Assembly: GCF_007097395.1 (NCBI RefSeq)
Contig: NZ_VKDC01000012.1
Location: 1-64,000, forward strand
Length of the DNA stretch: 64,000 nucleotides
Direction: 5' to 3'
Origin: Fulvivirga sp. M361
GTDB lineage: Bacteria; Bacteroidota; Bacteroidia; Cytophagales; Cyclobacteriaceae
Of the stretch, positions 37,474 through 46,673 are shown piece by piece. The first letter of the stretch is position 1. Each line of letters begins with the position of its first letter. The notes under the pieces are model-generated. The model ran no database searches. It was not told where the DNA came from and saw only the letters and a program-made list of their open reading frames with translations. A program made the position numbers and the translations under genes.

Positions 37474-38226
37474 CTAGATCTTTTTGGTAAGAGCGTCTAT
37501 TTTATCCTGGGCATCAATACGGCCAAGTACCAATGATTCCTGGTAAAGTGTAAGCGCTTCCTTATACGATTCTTTCTTCTTTTTTGGTGCCAGTTTTGTA
37601 CGGTTGGCTACTTCCTCCATTGCTTCGGCCCGGGCATAATAGGCATCCGCTTCCGTAGTTTTGGAAGTCTTTCTTAGCTCTTCTATCCGTGCTTCGATCA
37701 AAGCTAATTCTTCCTTTCTAAGCGCTATTTCCTGTTCTTTTTTCTCCAATTCATCCGACTTCAGGTTAAGCGTGGTGATCAGGTCTTGGTTTTCACTCTT
37801 GTATCCAACCACCTGGTCCTGAAGGGATTGAACTTCTTTATTTCTAGCAGCCAGGTCTCTTCTCAGTTTTTTAACCGTACCGGTATAAGCGTTACGATTA
37901 GCATCAGATTTTTCCAGTTCTCCCTGTAAAGCATCCAGCTTCTGTTCAGTCTGACGGATGTAAGATTGGATGTTTTCCATCCTGGTTTTGTAATCTTCAT
38001 AATTGGTGCCCACTTCCATATCCATGGACAGGTCGTTACGGGCAGCATCTACAGAATCCATCAGTGCTCCTACTTCCTGTAAAACAGTCACCGCCTTCCG
38101 GGCCGTTTCCAGTTCATATTGAAGGGAATCTACTTTAGATTGTAATTGAGCACTTTCTTGTTTAGGTACACAGCCTACTAAAGTGGCAAAAGCCGAAACA
38201 AATAGCATTAAAAGATAGTGTTTCAT
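37474..38226 (-). CDS. Coiled-coil lipoprotein
   Basis: A 250-residue lipoprotein. The start at 38226 (MKHYLLMLFVSAFATLVGC) is chosen because it gives a clean lipoprotein signal with C19; the same frame is open further upstream but would bury the signal and run into the next gene. After the lipobox, residues about 25-215 are almost wholly coiled coil (many L/K/E/Q heptads), and the tail is basic and helical. No catalytic motif. It could be a structural envelope or divisome-associated protein; family not recognised. Confidence 0.75.
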   Translation of the reverse strand: MKHYLLMLFVSAFATLVGCVPKQESAQLQSKVDSLQYELETARKAVTVLQEVGALMDSVDAARNDLSMDMEVGTNYEDYKTRMENIQSYIRQTEQKLDALQGELEKSDANRNAYTGTVKKLRRDLAARNKEVQSLQDQVVGYKSENQDLITTLNLKSDELEKKEQEIALRKEELALIEARIEELRKTSKTTEADAYYARAEAMEEVANRTKLAPKKKKESYKEALTLYQESLVLGRIDAQDKIDALTKKI

Positions 38227-38339
38227 GATTTCACGGGTTGATTTCAATAAAATTATAAATCTCACAAGGCAGTCAGAAAGGGGATTCTTTAAAAGCAGAC
38301 TTTTATAAGTCAAAATGCTTAAAAAGACTTTTAAGCCTT

Positions 38340-38948
38340 TCAATCGGATATTCCGATTTGTTTTCCGAGTTGATTCAGTAATCGGACCTTTGCTTTCATC
38401 GCAGGTAATAACGTGACCCCTATTTCGGCTTCTGTCTTACAGTTTTCCAGAAATTCCTGGCGAATGATCTTCAGGTCAAAATCATTAATCAAACGCATCA
38501 CGTCGTTAGTATCCTGGTATGTGTAGATAAGTTGTATGGGTATGGTAATTTTTCTTTCCACGATCTCCGCACCTGACAGCGCTTCATCTGCCGCTGTCTT
38601 ATAGGCCTGGATCAGTCCACTTACACCCAGTTTGGTTCCTCCAAAATAGCGTACTACTACCACCAGTACATTAGTAAGCTGTCGCGACACAATCTGCCCT
38701 AAAATAGGGTCTCCTGCAGAATGGTTAGGTTCTCCATCATCATTAGCACGATGTTGTTTTCCATCAGTACCCAATACGTAGGCGTAGCAATGATGTCTCG
38801 CATCGTGATACGCTTTTTTCAGAGCTTCCAGTCTTTCTTTGACCTCTCCCTCACCATTTACAGGATAAGCAAAGCCTATGAACTTGCTCCCCTTTTCTTT
38901 ATAAATGCTTTCGGCAGAAGTGGTTATCGTCTTATAATGACTTTGCAT
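38340..38948 (-). CDS. yigZ: YigZ/IMPACT family protein
   Basis: A 202-residue cytoplasmic protein of the UPF0029/IMPACT family. The signature is clear: KGSKFIGFAYPVNGEGE at the N-terminus, DARHHCYAYVLG, NDDGEPNHSAGDPILGQI, and VVVVRYFGGTKLGVSGLIQAY. A C-terminal ferredoxin-like DUF1949 domain follows (about 135-200). Members bind nucleic acid or nucleotides and are linked to translation control in eukaryotes; the bacterial role is poorly defined. It appears to be a stand-alone gene. Confidence 0.93.
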   Translation of the reverse strand: MQSHYKTITTSAESIYKEKGSKFIGFAYPVNGEGEVKERLEALKKAYHDARHHCYAYVLGTDGKQHRANDDGEPNHSAGDPILGQIVSRQLTNVLVVVVRYFGGTKLGVSGLIQAYKTAADEALSGAEIVERKITIPIQLIYTYQDTNDVMRLINDFDLKIIRQEFLENCKTEAEIGVTLLPAMKAKVRLLNQLGKQIGISD

Positions 38949-39110
38949 GTATTCAGTCTAACTGGATAGATCAACTATACCATAATAGGTAAGATCACTT
39001 CCTCACTTTATGGAACAATATCTATGAATTAAATGTAACTTTTTTTGATAAAATCAGTCTAATTGGTGCAACTTTCAATGCTATGTATCAGTCTTTAAAA
39101 CAAAAAAATC

Positions 39111-39803
39111 ATGATGAAGTCAGTCTTTACCCTCCTATCCTTTGTTATTGTCAGCTCCTTGGCAATAGCTCAATCTTCTGAAGTACGTGATGTAGCCAAA
39201 TTTGAGAAGATCTCTTTTGGCACTTCGGGCAAATTATATATCCGGCAGGGGGATGTTCAGAAACTGGAACTCAAAGGTGACAGAGACAACATTGAAGAAA
39301 TACTAACAGAAGTACGCAGCGGAAAGCTTGTCATCAGGAATAAATCTAACAGCTGGTTTGGCGGGTCAAGTACCCGGGGATTAGAAATTTACGTTACGGT
39401 CAGGGAGTTGGAAAGTCTTAATCTTTCAGGGTCCGGTAAAGCATATGGAGAGAATAAATTCACTACGGACTACCTGGAGCTAAAAGTAAGCGGATCCGGA
39501 AGTATGGATCTGAAGGCCGATGCAAAAGAAACTGATATCACGATTTCAGGATCAGGAAAAGTCTACCTGAGCGGTGAAGGTGACAGGTCTCATGTGGCCA
39601 TCAGTGGATCGGGAAGTGTAAGAGCAGAGAATTTTAAAGCTAATTCATTTAAAATCAGAATATCGGGTTCAGGAAGCTGTGAAATCCATGCTGTGGAATC
39701 TATTGATTCAAGGATTAGCGGAAGTGGAAGCGTTCGTTACAAAGGCGATCCACGTAATGTCAATGCCAGTTCTTCTGGAAGTGGTAAAGTGAGGAAGATG
39801 TAA
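39111..39803 (+). CDS. DUF2807 (head GIN domain) secreted protein
   Basis: A 230-residue exported protein with a signal peptide (cut near AIAQSS). The DUF2807 'auto-transporter adhesin head GIN' domain forms a beta helix. Here seven S-G-S-G turns recur about every 17-25 residues (LSGSGKAYG, VSGSGSMDL, ISGSGKVYL, ISGSGSVRA, ISGSGSCEI, ISGSGSVRY, SSGSGKVRK). The N-terminal FEKISFGTSGKLYIRQG is typical. No T9SS domain or membrane anchor follows, so it is probably periplasmic or released. Function unknown in the family. Confidence 0.88.
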   Translation: MMKSVFTLLSFVIVSSLAIAQSSEVRDVAKFEKISFGTSGKLYIRQGDVQKLELKGDRDNIEEILTEVRSGKLVIRNKSNSWFGGSSTRGLEIYVTVRELESLNLSGSGKAYGENKFTTDYLELKVSGSGSMDLKADAKETDITISGSGKVYLSGEGDRSHVAISGSGSVRAENFKANSFKIRISGSGSCEIHAVESIDSRISGSGSVRYKGDPRNVNASSSGSGKVRKM

Positions 39804-39833
39804 TGTCAGGTTAAAAACTCAATCACAAAGAAG

Positions 39834-39862
39834 CAGAGGTTGTCTTGAAAGGACAGCCTCTG
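39834..39862 (+). terminator. Terminator of the DUF2807 gene
   Basis: CAGAGGTTGTC (39834-39844) pairs with GACAGCCTCTG (39852-39862), one G-U wobble and a 7-base loop, followed by TTGTTTGT. It is 31 bases past the stop. Confidence 0.7.
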
Positions 39863-39912
39863 TTGTTTGTAAAGCTATTGGACAAATACAGACTATCTTT
39901 CTCTTTGTAGAA

Positions 39913-41334
39913 TCAAAACTTAACAAACCTGAGCATATCATCTTTTTTATGATAGTAACAGTAGTAGTAGTGTCCTTTAAATTTAAAAACTGTAGAGATC
40001 ATAGGTTTTGGTGTGACTTCTGATTCAAAAGCTTTGATTTTTTCGAAATGACCCGTTTTTACCGGCTCATTTTCCAAATAATCTAGTGTCTCAGCTTCTA
40101 ATATAGTGTTAAAGTAAACGTACTTGTTACCCCATGAATTGAGTGAATAAGCTGTGAAAACTGGTGAAGAAACAAAGGCTCCTGCTCCTCCTGGTACAAA
40201 ACCACCATAACCTGTTGTTATTTCCTTAAAACCTCCTATTGAAAGTTTGTATTTATCATCTATCTCCTCTATGGCCAATGCCACTGAAAGTCTGGACATT
40301 TTTCTTAGGAATGTTTTTGTTTCATTAATTTGCATTTCTCTAACACCGCCGCCGCCCTCTTGAAAAATGGGAGAGTTTTTAAAATTTATCTGCTGATATT
40401 TGCTTACCGAGAAAGACTGTATTTCTCTTTTTGTATTAATATCGCGCAACGTTAAATACAATTGTGCGTCACACGTTGAAAGACTGTATATAACATTTTG
40501 AAATATGAGCGAATTGGTTCTGTTATATTCACGTTTTGATACAATATGTTCTACCCTCTCCATTCGAGCGAACTCATTTTTAATATCCAGCTTAATGAGC
40601 AATGTATAATGCTCATAGTTGTCCATGGTCAGCCAAACAACGTCGTCTTTCATGTATATTTTATGGTCTTTGGAAGTAGCCAAAAAACTGCTCGGAGCAT
40701 TTTCAGATATAAAAACAGGACTTTCATTAAAGGCCCTGTAAAATGGCACTTTCCTTCCGCTACGCACAACCGGCCCTAACGTGAACTTCATTTTCCTGGG
40801 GTAATCACCTGGTTTCAGGGGGTAGATACATACATCTGAGCTATTCCTAATTCTAGTTAAAATGTAGCATTTATTATTGTCAGATATGGAAGTAAAGAAT
40901 TTTTCATCTTTTCCTAAACGAACTTTGTATTGTTTGTGCACTTTATTTCCAAAAACGATCTCTTGGATAATAATCGTCTGATCAAATTGAGTTGATTGAG
41001 CTAAATAGAACAAAGAAACCATATTATGGTGTCTGGTCCCACCTAACAAACGACTTAATTCCGGTACCTGAGCCTCTACACTATTTGATATCGAAAAGTC
41101 AGGAGTCATTTCTTTAACAACAATCCTTTTTTTGTCTTTTATGGCTAACAAGCCGTTATCAAAACCATTATAATAAAAAGGTATAATTTCTACACCTTTA
41201 AGACTAGCGCCCAAGAAAAAGCCTGAGCCATTGGTAGCCTGCCCAATGGGTATTTCCTTCACCAAAGACTGACCATAAAGTGAACCAAATAACAGCCAAA
41301 AAACAACTAAAAAGATAACAGAGCTTCTCATCAC
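39913..41334 (-). CDS. Secreted hypothetical protein
   Basis: A 473-residue protein with a signal peptide (residues 1-21, cut after LYG). The body is mostly beta-type with repeated aromatic-hydrophobic strands, which could form a propeller, but no repeat motif is secure. There is a Gly-rich stretch (GGYGGFVPGGAGAF) near residue 380. No T9SS domain or lipobox. It stands alone with no functional hint from neighbours. Family not recognised. Confidence 0.7.
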   Translation of the reverse strand: MMRSSVIFLVVFWLLFGSLYGQSLVKEIPIGQATNGSGFFLGASLKGVEIIPFYYNGFDNGLLAIKDKKRIVVKEMTPDFSISNSVEAQVPELSRLLGGTRHHNMVSLFYLAQSTQFDQTIIIQEIVFGNKVHKQYKVRLGKDEKFFTSISDNNKCYILTRIRNSSDVCIYPLKPGDYPRKMKFTLGPVVRSGRKVPFYRAFNESPVFISENAPSSFLATSKDHKIYMKDDVVWLTMDNYEHYTLLIKLDIKNEFARMERVEHIVSKREYNRTNSLIFQNVIYSLSTCDAQLYLTLRDINTKREIQSFSVSKYQQINFKNSPIFQEGGGGVREMQINETKTFLRKMSRLSVALAIEEIDDKYKLSIGGFKEITTGYGGFVPGGAGAFVSSPVFTAYSLNSWGNKYVYFNTILEAETLDYLENEPVKTGHFEKIKAFESEVTPKPMISTVFKFKGHYYYCYYHKKDDMLRFVKF

Positions 41335-41491
41335 GAAAGTATTTTCATTTGATTTCCGAAAAATTAAACCATAATGTTCTTAATGTTTCAAACCTATAAA
41401 ACTTAAAAATCTTCTTCTCAAAAGATTAGATCAAAAATGCACTAAAAGCACAAGTATTAAGATACCTGAAAAGCAACAAGATGATCTCATT

Positions 41492-42667
41492 TTACTTGGC
41501 CATCATCAAGCGTTTCTTTCTTATCCTACCTACAAGGTAAATGATCGCAACGATGGTAAGGAAAGCACCTGAAACAAATGTAACAGGAAAATTCTCTGCA
41601 TTATTATCGTATATCCATCCTGAAAACAATGCACCAGCCATAATCCCCAGCTCCAGTGCAATAAAAACGGTGGCAAAGGCCCTTCCTCGTGTTTTCTCAT
41701 CGCTCAGATCAGTAGTCCAGGCAAACAATGTAGGGGAGTTCATACCAACACCGGCACCGTAAAAAACACTGCCAACTACCAGCATGGCGACGGACGTAGA
41801 AAACCCAATGATCAACATAGAGGTGGCATTCAATACAGCCGCTGCCAGAAGTATCTTTTCCCTGCCATATCTATCTGAAGCTCTCCCCGCAAAGACCCGC
41901 ATGCACAAGGAGGTAAGCGTAAACACGGTAAATATAATGCCCTTATTCTCCAAACCCATGTATTCACTATAATCAGGCATAACTGTGAGTATAACGCCAA
42001 AAGGAAACAAGGTAAGTAACATAACTATGGAGGGTGGTATGGCGGAGGGATCGAATATCTCATTTCGCTTGATCTTCACATGTTCAAGGCTAAATCTTTC
42101 CGGTTTTGGTAGCGTTTCTTTCATTCCAATGAGGATAAGAACCGAAAGTATAGCAAATGCTGACGACGTGTAGAACATGGCATCCAGCGAATAGGATATG
42201 GCAATTTGTCCACCCAAAGCGGGCCCGCTCGCCATACCAATGGTACCAAATACACCGGAATATCCCATCGCCTCTCCTCGCCGGTTTGCAGGTACAATGT
42301 CTGCAATATAAGCTACCGTTCCAGTGGGCTTGAACCCTGTTGAAAAACCATGAAATAAGCGAAGCAGAAAAAAACCGGTAATAGAAGATATCATAGGATA
42401 TAGAAAACCTATGATGAAGCAAACTCCGGAACCGAACACCATGACCGGTATTCTGCCGACCTTATCCGTTAGTTTGCCGCTGAACGGACGGGACAAGCCT
42501 GCCGTCAATGTGAAAAGAGAGATAATAAGACCTTTGTATTCCTCCCCTCCCAGACGGGTAAGATACCCGGGCAACTCAGGAATGATCATATTAAAGCTGG
42601 CAAAAAACAGGTATGAACTAAAGCATAGCAACCAAAACTGAAGGGTGTAGGTTTTTTGTTTTTCCAC
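41492..42667 (-). CDS. MFS transporter
   Basis: A 391-residue inner-membrane protein with about 12 hydrophobic segments. Motif A appears as SGKLTDKVGRIPVMV after the second segment and again, weaker, as AGRASDRYGREKILLA after the eighth. It belongs to the DHA1-like group of exporters; the substrate cannot be read. Between it and the upstream prfB lies a hairpin, so it probably has its own promoter. Confidence 0.9.
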   Translation of the reverse strand: MEKQKTYTLQFWLLCFSSYLFFASFNMIIPELPGYLTRLGGEEYKGLIISLFTLTAGLSRPFSGKLTDKVGRIPVMVFGSGVCFIIGFLYPMISSITGFFLLRLFHGFSTGFKPTGTVAYIADIVPANRRGEAMGYSGVFGTIGMASGPALGGQIAISYSLDAMFYTSSAFAILSVLILIGMKETLPKPERFSLEHVKIKRNEIFDPSAIPPSIVMLLTLFPFGVILTVMPDYSEYMGLENKGIIFTVFTLTSLCMRVFAGRASDRYGREKILLAAAVLNATSMLIIGFSTSVAMLVVGSVFYGAGVGMNSPTLFAWTTDLSDEKTRGRAFATVFIALELGIMAGALFSGWIYDNNAENFPVTFVSGAFLTIVAIIYLVGRIRKKRLMMAK

Positions 42668-42675
42668 CGTTATAA

Positions 42676-42711
42676 AAAAGTTTACCCAACAACCATGTAA
42701 AGTTGTTGGGT
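42676..42711 (-). terminator. Intrinsic terminator of prfB
   Basis: ACCCAACAAC (42684-42693) pairs perfectly with GTTGTTGGGT (42702-42711) over an 8-base loop. Read leftward it is followed by AAAC and then six T. It lies 52 bases past the prfB stop and before the MFS gene. Confidence 0.75.
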
Positions 42712-42762
42712 TAATGTTATTATACTCCTACTATTACTGTGCCTGCCTTTGGTACCGTCCAA

Positions 42763-43858
42763 CTACTCTTCGGATTCGTTCTGGTATCCCAGTAAAAATG
42801 CCTTAATATAATCGTCAAGATCACCGTCCAGCACGTTCTGAACATCTGTACGCTCCACACCTGTCCGGGCATCTTTAATGAGTTTATAAGGGTGTAGCAC
42901 ATAATTTCTTATCTGAGAGCCAAAGTCGATCCTCATTTTGCCCGCTTCTACTTTGTCACGTTCGGCATTTCTCTTTTCCAGCTCTAACTGGTATAAACGT
43001 GACTTCAACATTTTCATGGCCCTTTCCCTGTTCGCCAGCTGCGACCTTTCCACCTGGCATACCACTACTATACCGCTGGGTTTATGTGTAAGCTGGACTT
43101 TCGTCTCCACTTTATTCACATTCTGTCCCCCTGCACCTCCGGAACGTGAGGTCTGCAATTCCACATCGGCAGGATTAATGTCGATCTCTATGTCGTCATC
43201 TACTATGGGGGATACATAAACAGAGGAAAAGGAAGTATGTCTCCTGCCGCCAGAGTCAAAAGGAGAGATCCTTACCAGGCGATGCACTCCTATCTCCGAT
43301 TTCAAATTACCATAGGCGAATGGCCCGTCAATTTCCAGTGTTGCAGACTTGATACCCGCCGTTTCTCCAGCCTGGTAATTTATTTGCTTTACTGAGTATC
43401 CATGGCTTTCAGCCCACATGATGTACATGCGATTAAGCATGTCAGACCAGTCCTGGCTTTCCGTACCTCCTGCACCAGGGTTGATCTCCAGGATAGCGCC
43501 ATACTGATCTTCTTCTCCACTGAGCATCTTTTTGAACTCAAGGTCTTCTACGCTTTTGATCGTTTTGGCATACTCCGAATCCATCTCTTCTGCCTCCACG
43601 TCTCCCGCTTCATAAAACTCCTGTAGTGTTTCCAGGTCTTCTAATAAGGCTTTCACCGTACTAAAGCTATCCGTCCACACTTTTTTAATTCGTATTGCTT
43701 TCAGCACCTTCTCTGCCTCTTTAGGGTCATCCCAAAAACCAGGTTGTGCCGTTACCAGTTCTTCTTCTTTTACCTCTTCTACTTTTTTATCGTAGTCAAA
43801 GATACCTCCTCAAAGCCTCTACACGGGCTTTCAAGTCTTTCAACTCGTCTGTTGTCAT
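42763..43858 (-). CDS. prfB: Peptide chain release factor 2, with programmed +1 frameshift
   Basis: Release factor RF2, which reads UAA and UGA and triggers peptide release. The main frame alone would miss the N-terminus. The true start is the ATG at 43858; frame one reads 20 codons ([20 protein letters not shown]) to an in-frame TGA at 43798-43796. A +1 shift on CTT-T then continues with DYDKKVEE into the long frame, giving about 364 residues, the normal RF2 length. The specificity motif SPF (ISPFDSGG) marks RF2, and GGQ ([12 protein letters not shown]) is the catalytic loop. The frameshift lets RF2 set its own level: abundant RF2 terminates at the UGA. Confidence 0.96.
43795..43810 (-). promoter_or_regulatory. 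RF2 programmed frameshift site
   Basis: Read on the minus strand: AGGAGG-TAT-CTT-TGA-C. The AGGAGG element (43810-43805) is the internal Shine-Dalgarno-like stimulator, followed by TAT and then the slippery CTT before TGAC, the same arrangement as in E. coli prfB. The shift site is seen directly; activity is inferred from conservation. Confidence 0.93.
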
Positions 43859-43934
43859 ATCAATTAAAATTTTCGCTAAGGTAAGTAACCACCCGATCCC
43901 ATTCAATGGAATTGAGCTTTTACTAAAATTATAA

Positions 43935-45971
43935 TTACTCCTGTTTTGGAAGGGTAAAATAGAAGTAAGATCCCTGGCCTAATTTGGATTCGGCCCAGAT
44001 ATTTCCACCATGTTGTTCAATAATCCTTTTAACAATGGATAGCCCTACACCTGTACCTTCATTACCATTGGACATGGAAGTCTTAAAGATCACGAATATT
44101 CGCTCAATTTCTCGCGGATGAATGCCACAGCCATTATCTTTTACAAAAAATTTCCAATGGTCTTCTTCATCCATATACCCCACTTCTATTTTGCCATTTG
44201 CCTTATCAACAAACTTGACGGCATTGCCAATGAGGTTCTGGAATACCTGGTACATTTTAGTTGGATAACCATAAACGCCAGGCAGGTTTCTTTCAATAGC
44301 AATTTGAATGCCCTCCGGGCGATCAATCACTTCATCCACCGTGCGGAGCAATGTATTCAAGTTAATGTAAGATTTAACCTGTTCAGTAGTGGTAGATTTA
44401 GAATATTCCAATATGCCATTAAAAAGGGTTTCCATTTTTTTGACACGTGCCTGCAAAATAGTGAGATATTCTTTGGCCTTGGGGGCCATGTCATTGCCAA
44501 AATCCTGATCGATGAACGTGGCCATGGATGAAATACCTCTCAATGGTGTTTTCAAATCATGTGAAATAGAATAGGCAAATGCTTTCAGGTCTGAATTAGC
44601 CGATTGCAGATCAGCAACCAATTGTTCCAACTCTTCATTTTTATGCTCTAGCTCCAGATCTTTAGTGTCTATGGCCTTTCCTAATTGCGCATTTATTTTC
44701 TTTTGAAGAATGTCATTTTTGCGTAATTCCTCAATAAGTCGCTGATCTGCAATCCTTTTATCTCTTTGCAACAGCCCTACCCTGTAGCCTAAACCCAGGG
44801 AGAAACATAATAGCTCTAATATATTCCCAACCTGAATAAAATAGATGGCTTGTTCAAAATCAAAATACTGGAACAAAACCACTCCCAACAAAGAGAAAAA
44901 CACAAATAATGCGGACCCGTAGATAAAAAAAATGGCCAGCCGGTTCTTCGTTTTGTATAGATAAAACAGGAATACCAGGCCAATGAGAATGTTTAATAAA
45001 GCAAAATTATTCGTTATAGCGGATACCAGGGGCCGATTGTGAGTAACTATAAAAAGAATTACTTCGAACACAAAAAAACCATACCCCAGCCTTACCATCC
45101 ATTTAAACAGCTTATCCCACTTTGGTGTCAAGTGCCAGGTTTCCAGAAAGTGCCGGGCAAACTGTATATAGAATACCTGTACCAGCCCCTCAGACAACCA
45201 TAGATAAATATTTATGCCAGGATATTCAGGAAGTATAAATTCATGTAAAATTCCTTTAAACCATAAAAAATAGAGTGCTATAGTAGCGGCATATAACGCA
45301 AAATAAACATAGATCCTGTGCGGATACATGAAGAAGAATATGATGCTATAAATGATGAGCAGGCCTAGTATACCATGAAAAATTGCCTGGAGCATTGTTT
45401 CCAATCTTCTTCCCTGCCACCATTGCTGAGGGGCACAGATCATTGGGTCTAAAACCGGTGAAAAATGAAGAGAATTAGACACACGAACATAAAAAGTGAC
45501 CGTTTCTCCTGTATAAGTCTTAATAGGAAAAGTGCTCATTTTCCTACCGTTCGGCAGTTGTTTCTTCGACCCTGCTACCAATTCACCGGTTTCATAATGA
45601 GCCAGCAGGCTATCTTTGAAAATATACAGTTCGGCAAAATTATTCTCCCCCAGATCCAACAAGAGGTCCTGATCAGCTCCTGCATTACTTTTGATCCGGA
45701 ATACTCCCCAGTAAGTGACATTCTCCTTTAGATCCCCCACTTCATTAAGAGGATAGCCTTTTATGGTTTTTGAAAGGATACTTTCCAGGCTAAGCTCACC
45801 AGTCGAATCAGGATAAACAAGGCAATGATCATTCAATGATACGGGATCAACGACATCAACATTCAGAACATATGGAGTCTGTGCGGATGATATCGTACAT
45901 CCCAGGATAAAAAAAATCCATAAAATAATAAGTCGTTTTGCCGGCATCCGTATTCTATCTCTGACTTGCAA
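43935..45971 (-). CDS. 7TMR-DISM sensor histidine kinase
   Basis: A 678-residue membrane sensor kinase. Signal peptide to about 30; periplasmic 7TMR-DISM extracellular domain (about 40-175); seven-helix 7TMR-DISM membrane domain (about 190-395); coiled coil (about 405-460). HisKA follows with phospho-acceptor H471 (SISHDLKTPLRG), then HATPase_c (about 565-678) with N box QNLIGNAVKF, G1 DNGCGI and G2 GTGVGLSIVKR. All kinase motifs are intact. No receiver domain or response-regulator gene is adjacent, so it is an orphan kinase. The ligand is unknown; the DISM module often binds carbohydrate-like ligands. Confidence 0.93.
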   Translation of the reverse strand: MQVRDRIRMPAKRLIILWIFFILGCTISSAQTPYVLNVDVVDPVSLNDHCLVYPDSTGELSLESILSKTIKGYPLNEVGDLKENVTYWGVFRIKSNAGADQDLLLDLGENNFAELYIFKDSLLAHYETGELVAGSKKQLPNGRKMSTFPIKTYTGETVTFYVRVSNSLHFSPVLDPMICAPQQWWQGRRLETMLQAIFHGILGLLIIYSIIFFFMYPHRIYVYFALYAATIALYFLWFKGILHEFILPEYPGINIYLWLSEGLVQVFYIQFARHFLETWHLTPKWDKLFKWMVRLGYGFFVFEVILFIVTHNRPLVSAITNNFALLNILIGLVFLFYLYKTKNRLAIFFIYGSALFVFFSLLGVVLFQYFDFEQAIYFIQVGNILELLCFSLGLGYRVGLLQRDKRIADQRLIEELRKNDILQKKINAQLGKAIDTKDLELEHKNEELEQLVADLQSANSDLKAFAYSISHDLKTPLRGISSMATFIDQDFGNDMAPKAKEYLTILQARVKKMETLFNGILEYSKSTTTEQVKSYINLNTLLRTVDEVIDRPEGIQIAIERNLPGVYGYPTKMYQVFQNLIGNAVKFVDKANGKIEVGYMDEEDHWKFFVKDNGCGIHPREIERIFVIFKTSMSNGNEGTGVGLSIVKRIIEQHGGNIWAESKLGQGSYFYFTLPKQE

Positions 45972-46049
45972 AAGTACTTTTCAACTACATCTTATAAATG
46001 CTTTAATACCTACAACAGGTAATGGTTAATGTCATATTATCTAAATGAT

Positions 46050-46568
46050 CTACTTAACCCTAAAATCTAAAATTTGCATCCGATGCTTCTTTTTATTACA
46101 CTTCCATCTTTTTTTACCTATCACTCTAAGCAATAGCCCAGTCGCAACGAATGCACCGCTTATTGTTGCCGTTTCACTACTCACCCTAAAGGATTCATTC
46201 ATGATCGCGGTCTGATTGAACTGGTCTATTACTAAGAATAATGGCCCTGCTACCAGGAAGATCCCCGACCAGTTTTTAAAATTAAATATGGTGAAATTTT
46301 TATTACGAATATCAATTTCTTCTATTTCATCTAACTTTATCCTGTAATAATGGAATCTTATTTCATCATTACCCAATCCGAGGATAGATGCTGAGGTAAA
46401 AAAGCGTTCTCCTTTCAACCTAAAGCGTATGGTTTCTCCTTCATTAAAGATGATCTGCTTTCGGGGTTTATTTACTTTACTCAGTACTAAGTAGCGCTGC
46501 GCTTGTGTTGGGTGGTAAAAAGCAAAAAAAAGAAGAAGAGGTATCAATCGTAAAAACACGTACGGCAA
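46050..46568 (-). CDS. Hypothetical membrane protein
   Basis: A 172-residue protein with a signal-like N-terminus (to about residue 23, QAQ). A beta-rich middle part (IRFRLKGERFFTSASILGLG, then KLDEIEEIDIRN) is followed by two transmembrane segments (about 104-118 and 135-150) and a basic tail. The middle resembles small domains seen in other Bacteroidota membrane proteins, but no named family is recognised. Confidence 0.6.
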   Translation of the reverse strand: MPYVFLRLIPLLLFFAFYHPTQAQRYLVLSKVNKPRKQIIFNEGETIRFRLKGERFFTSASILGLGNDEIRFHYYRIKLDEIEEIDIRNKNFTIFNFKNWSGIFLVAGPLFLVIDQFNQTAIMNESFRVSSETATISGAFVATGLLLRVIGKKRWKCNKKKHRMQILDFRVK

Positions 46569-46673
46569 GTTTGGTTTCTATGAAAATAAAAAATGCAACC
46601 GGTGTGATTGCATTTATAAAGTTGTAAATAGCTTATCACGTAAAATGACACGATAAACGATACCATTCAACGA

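Noticed and set aside
38227-38343. N-terminal extension of the coiled-coil lipoprotein ORF up to 38343
   Set aside because: It would place a perfect lipoprotein signal peptide inside the protein and overlap the yigZ stop; the start at 38226 is preferred.
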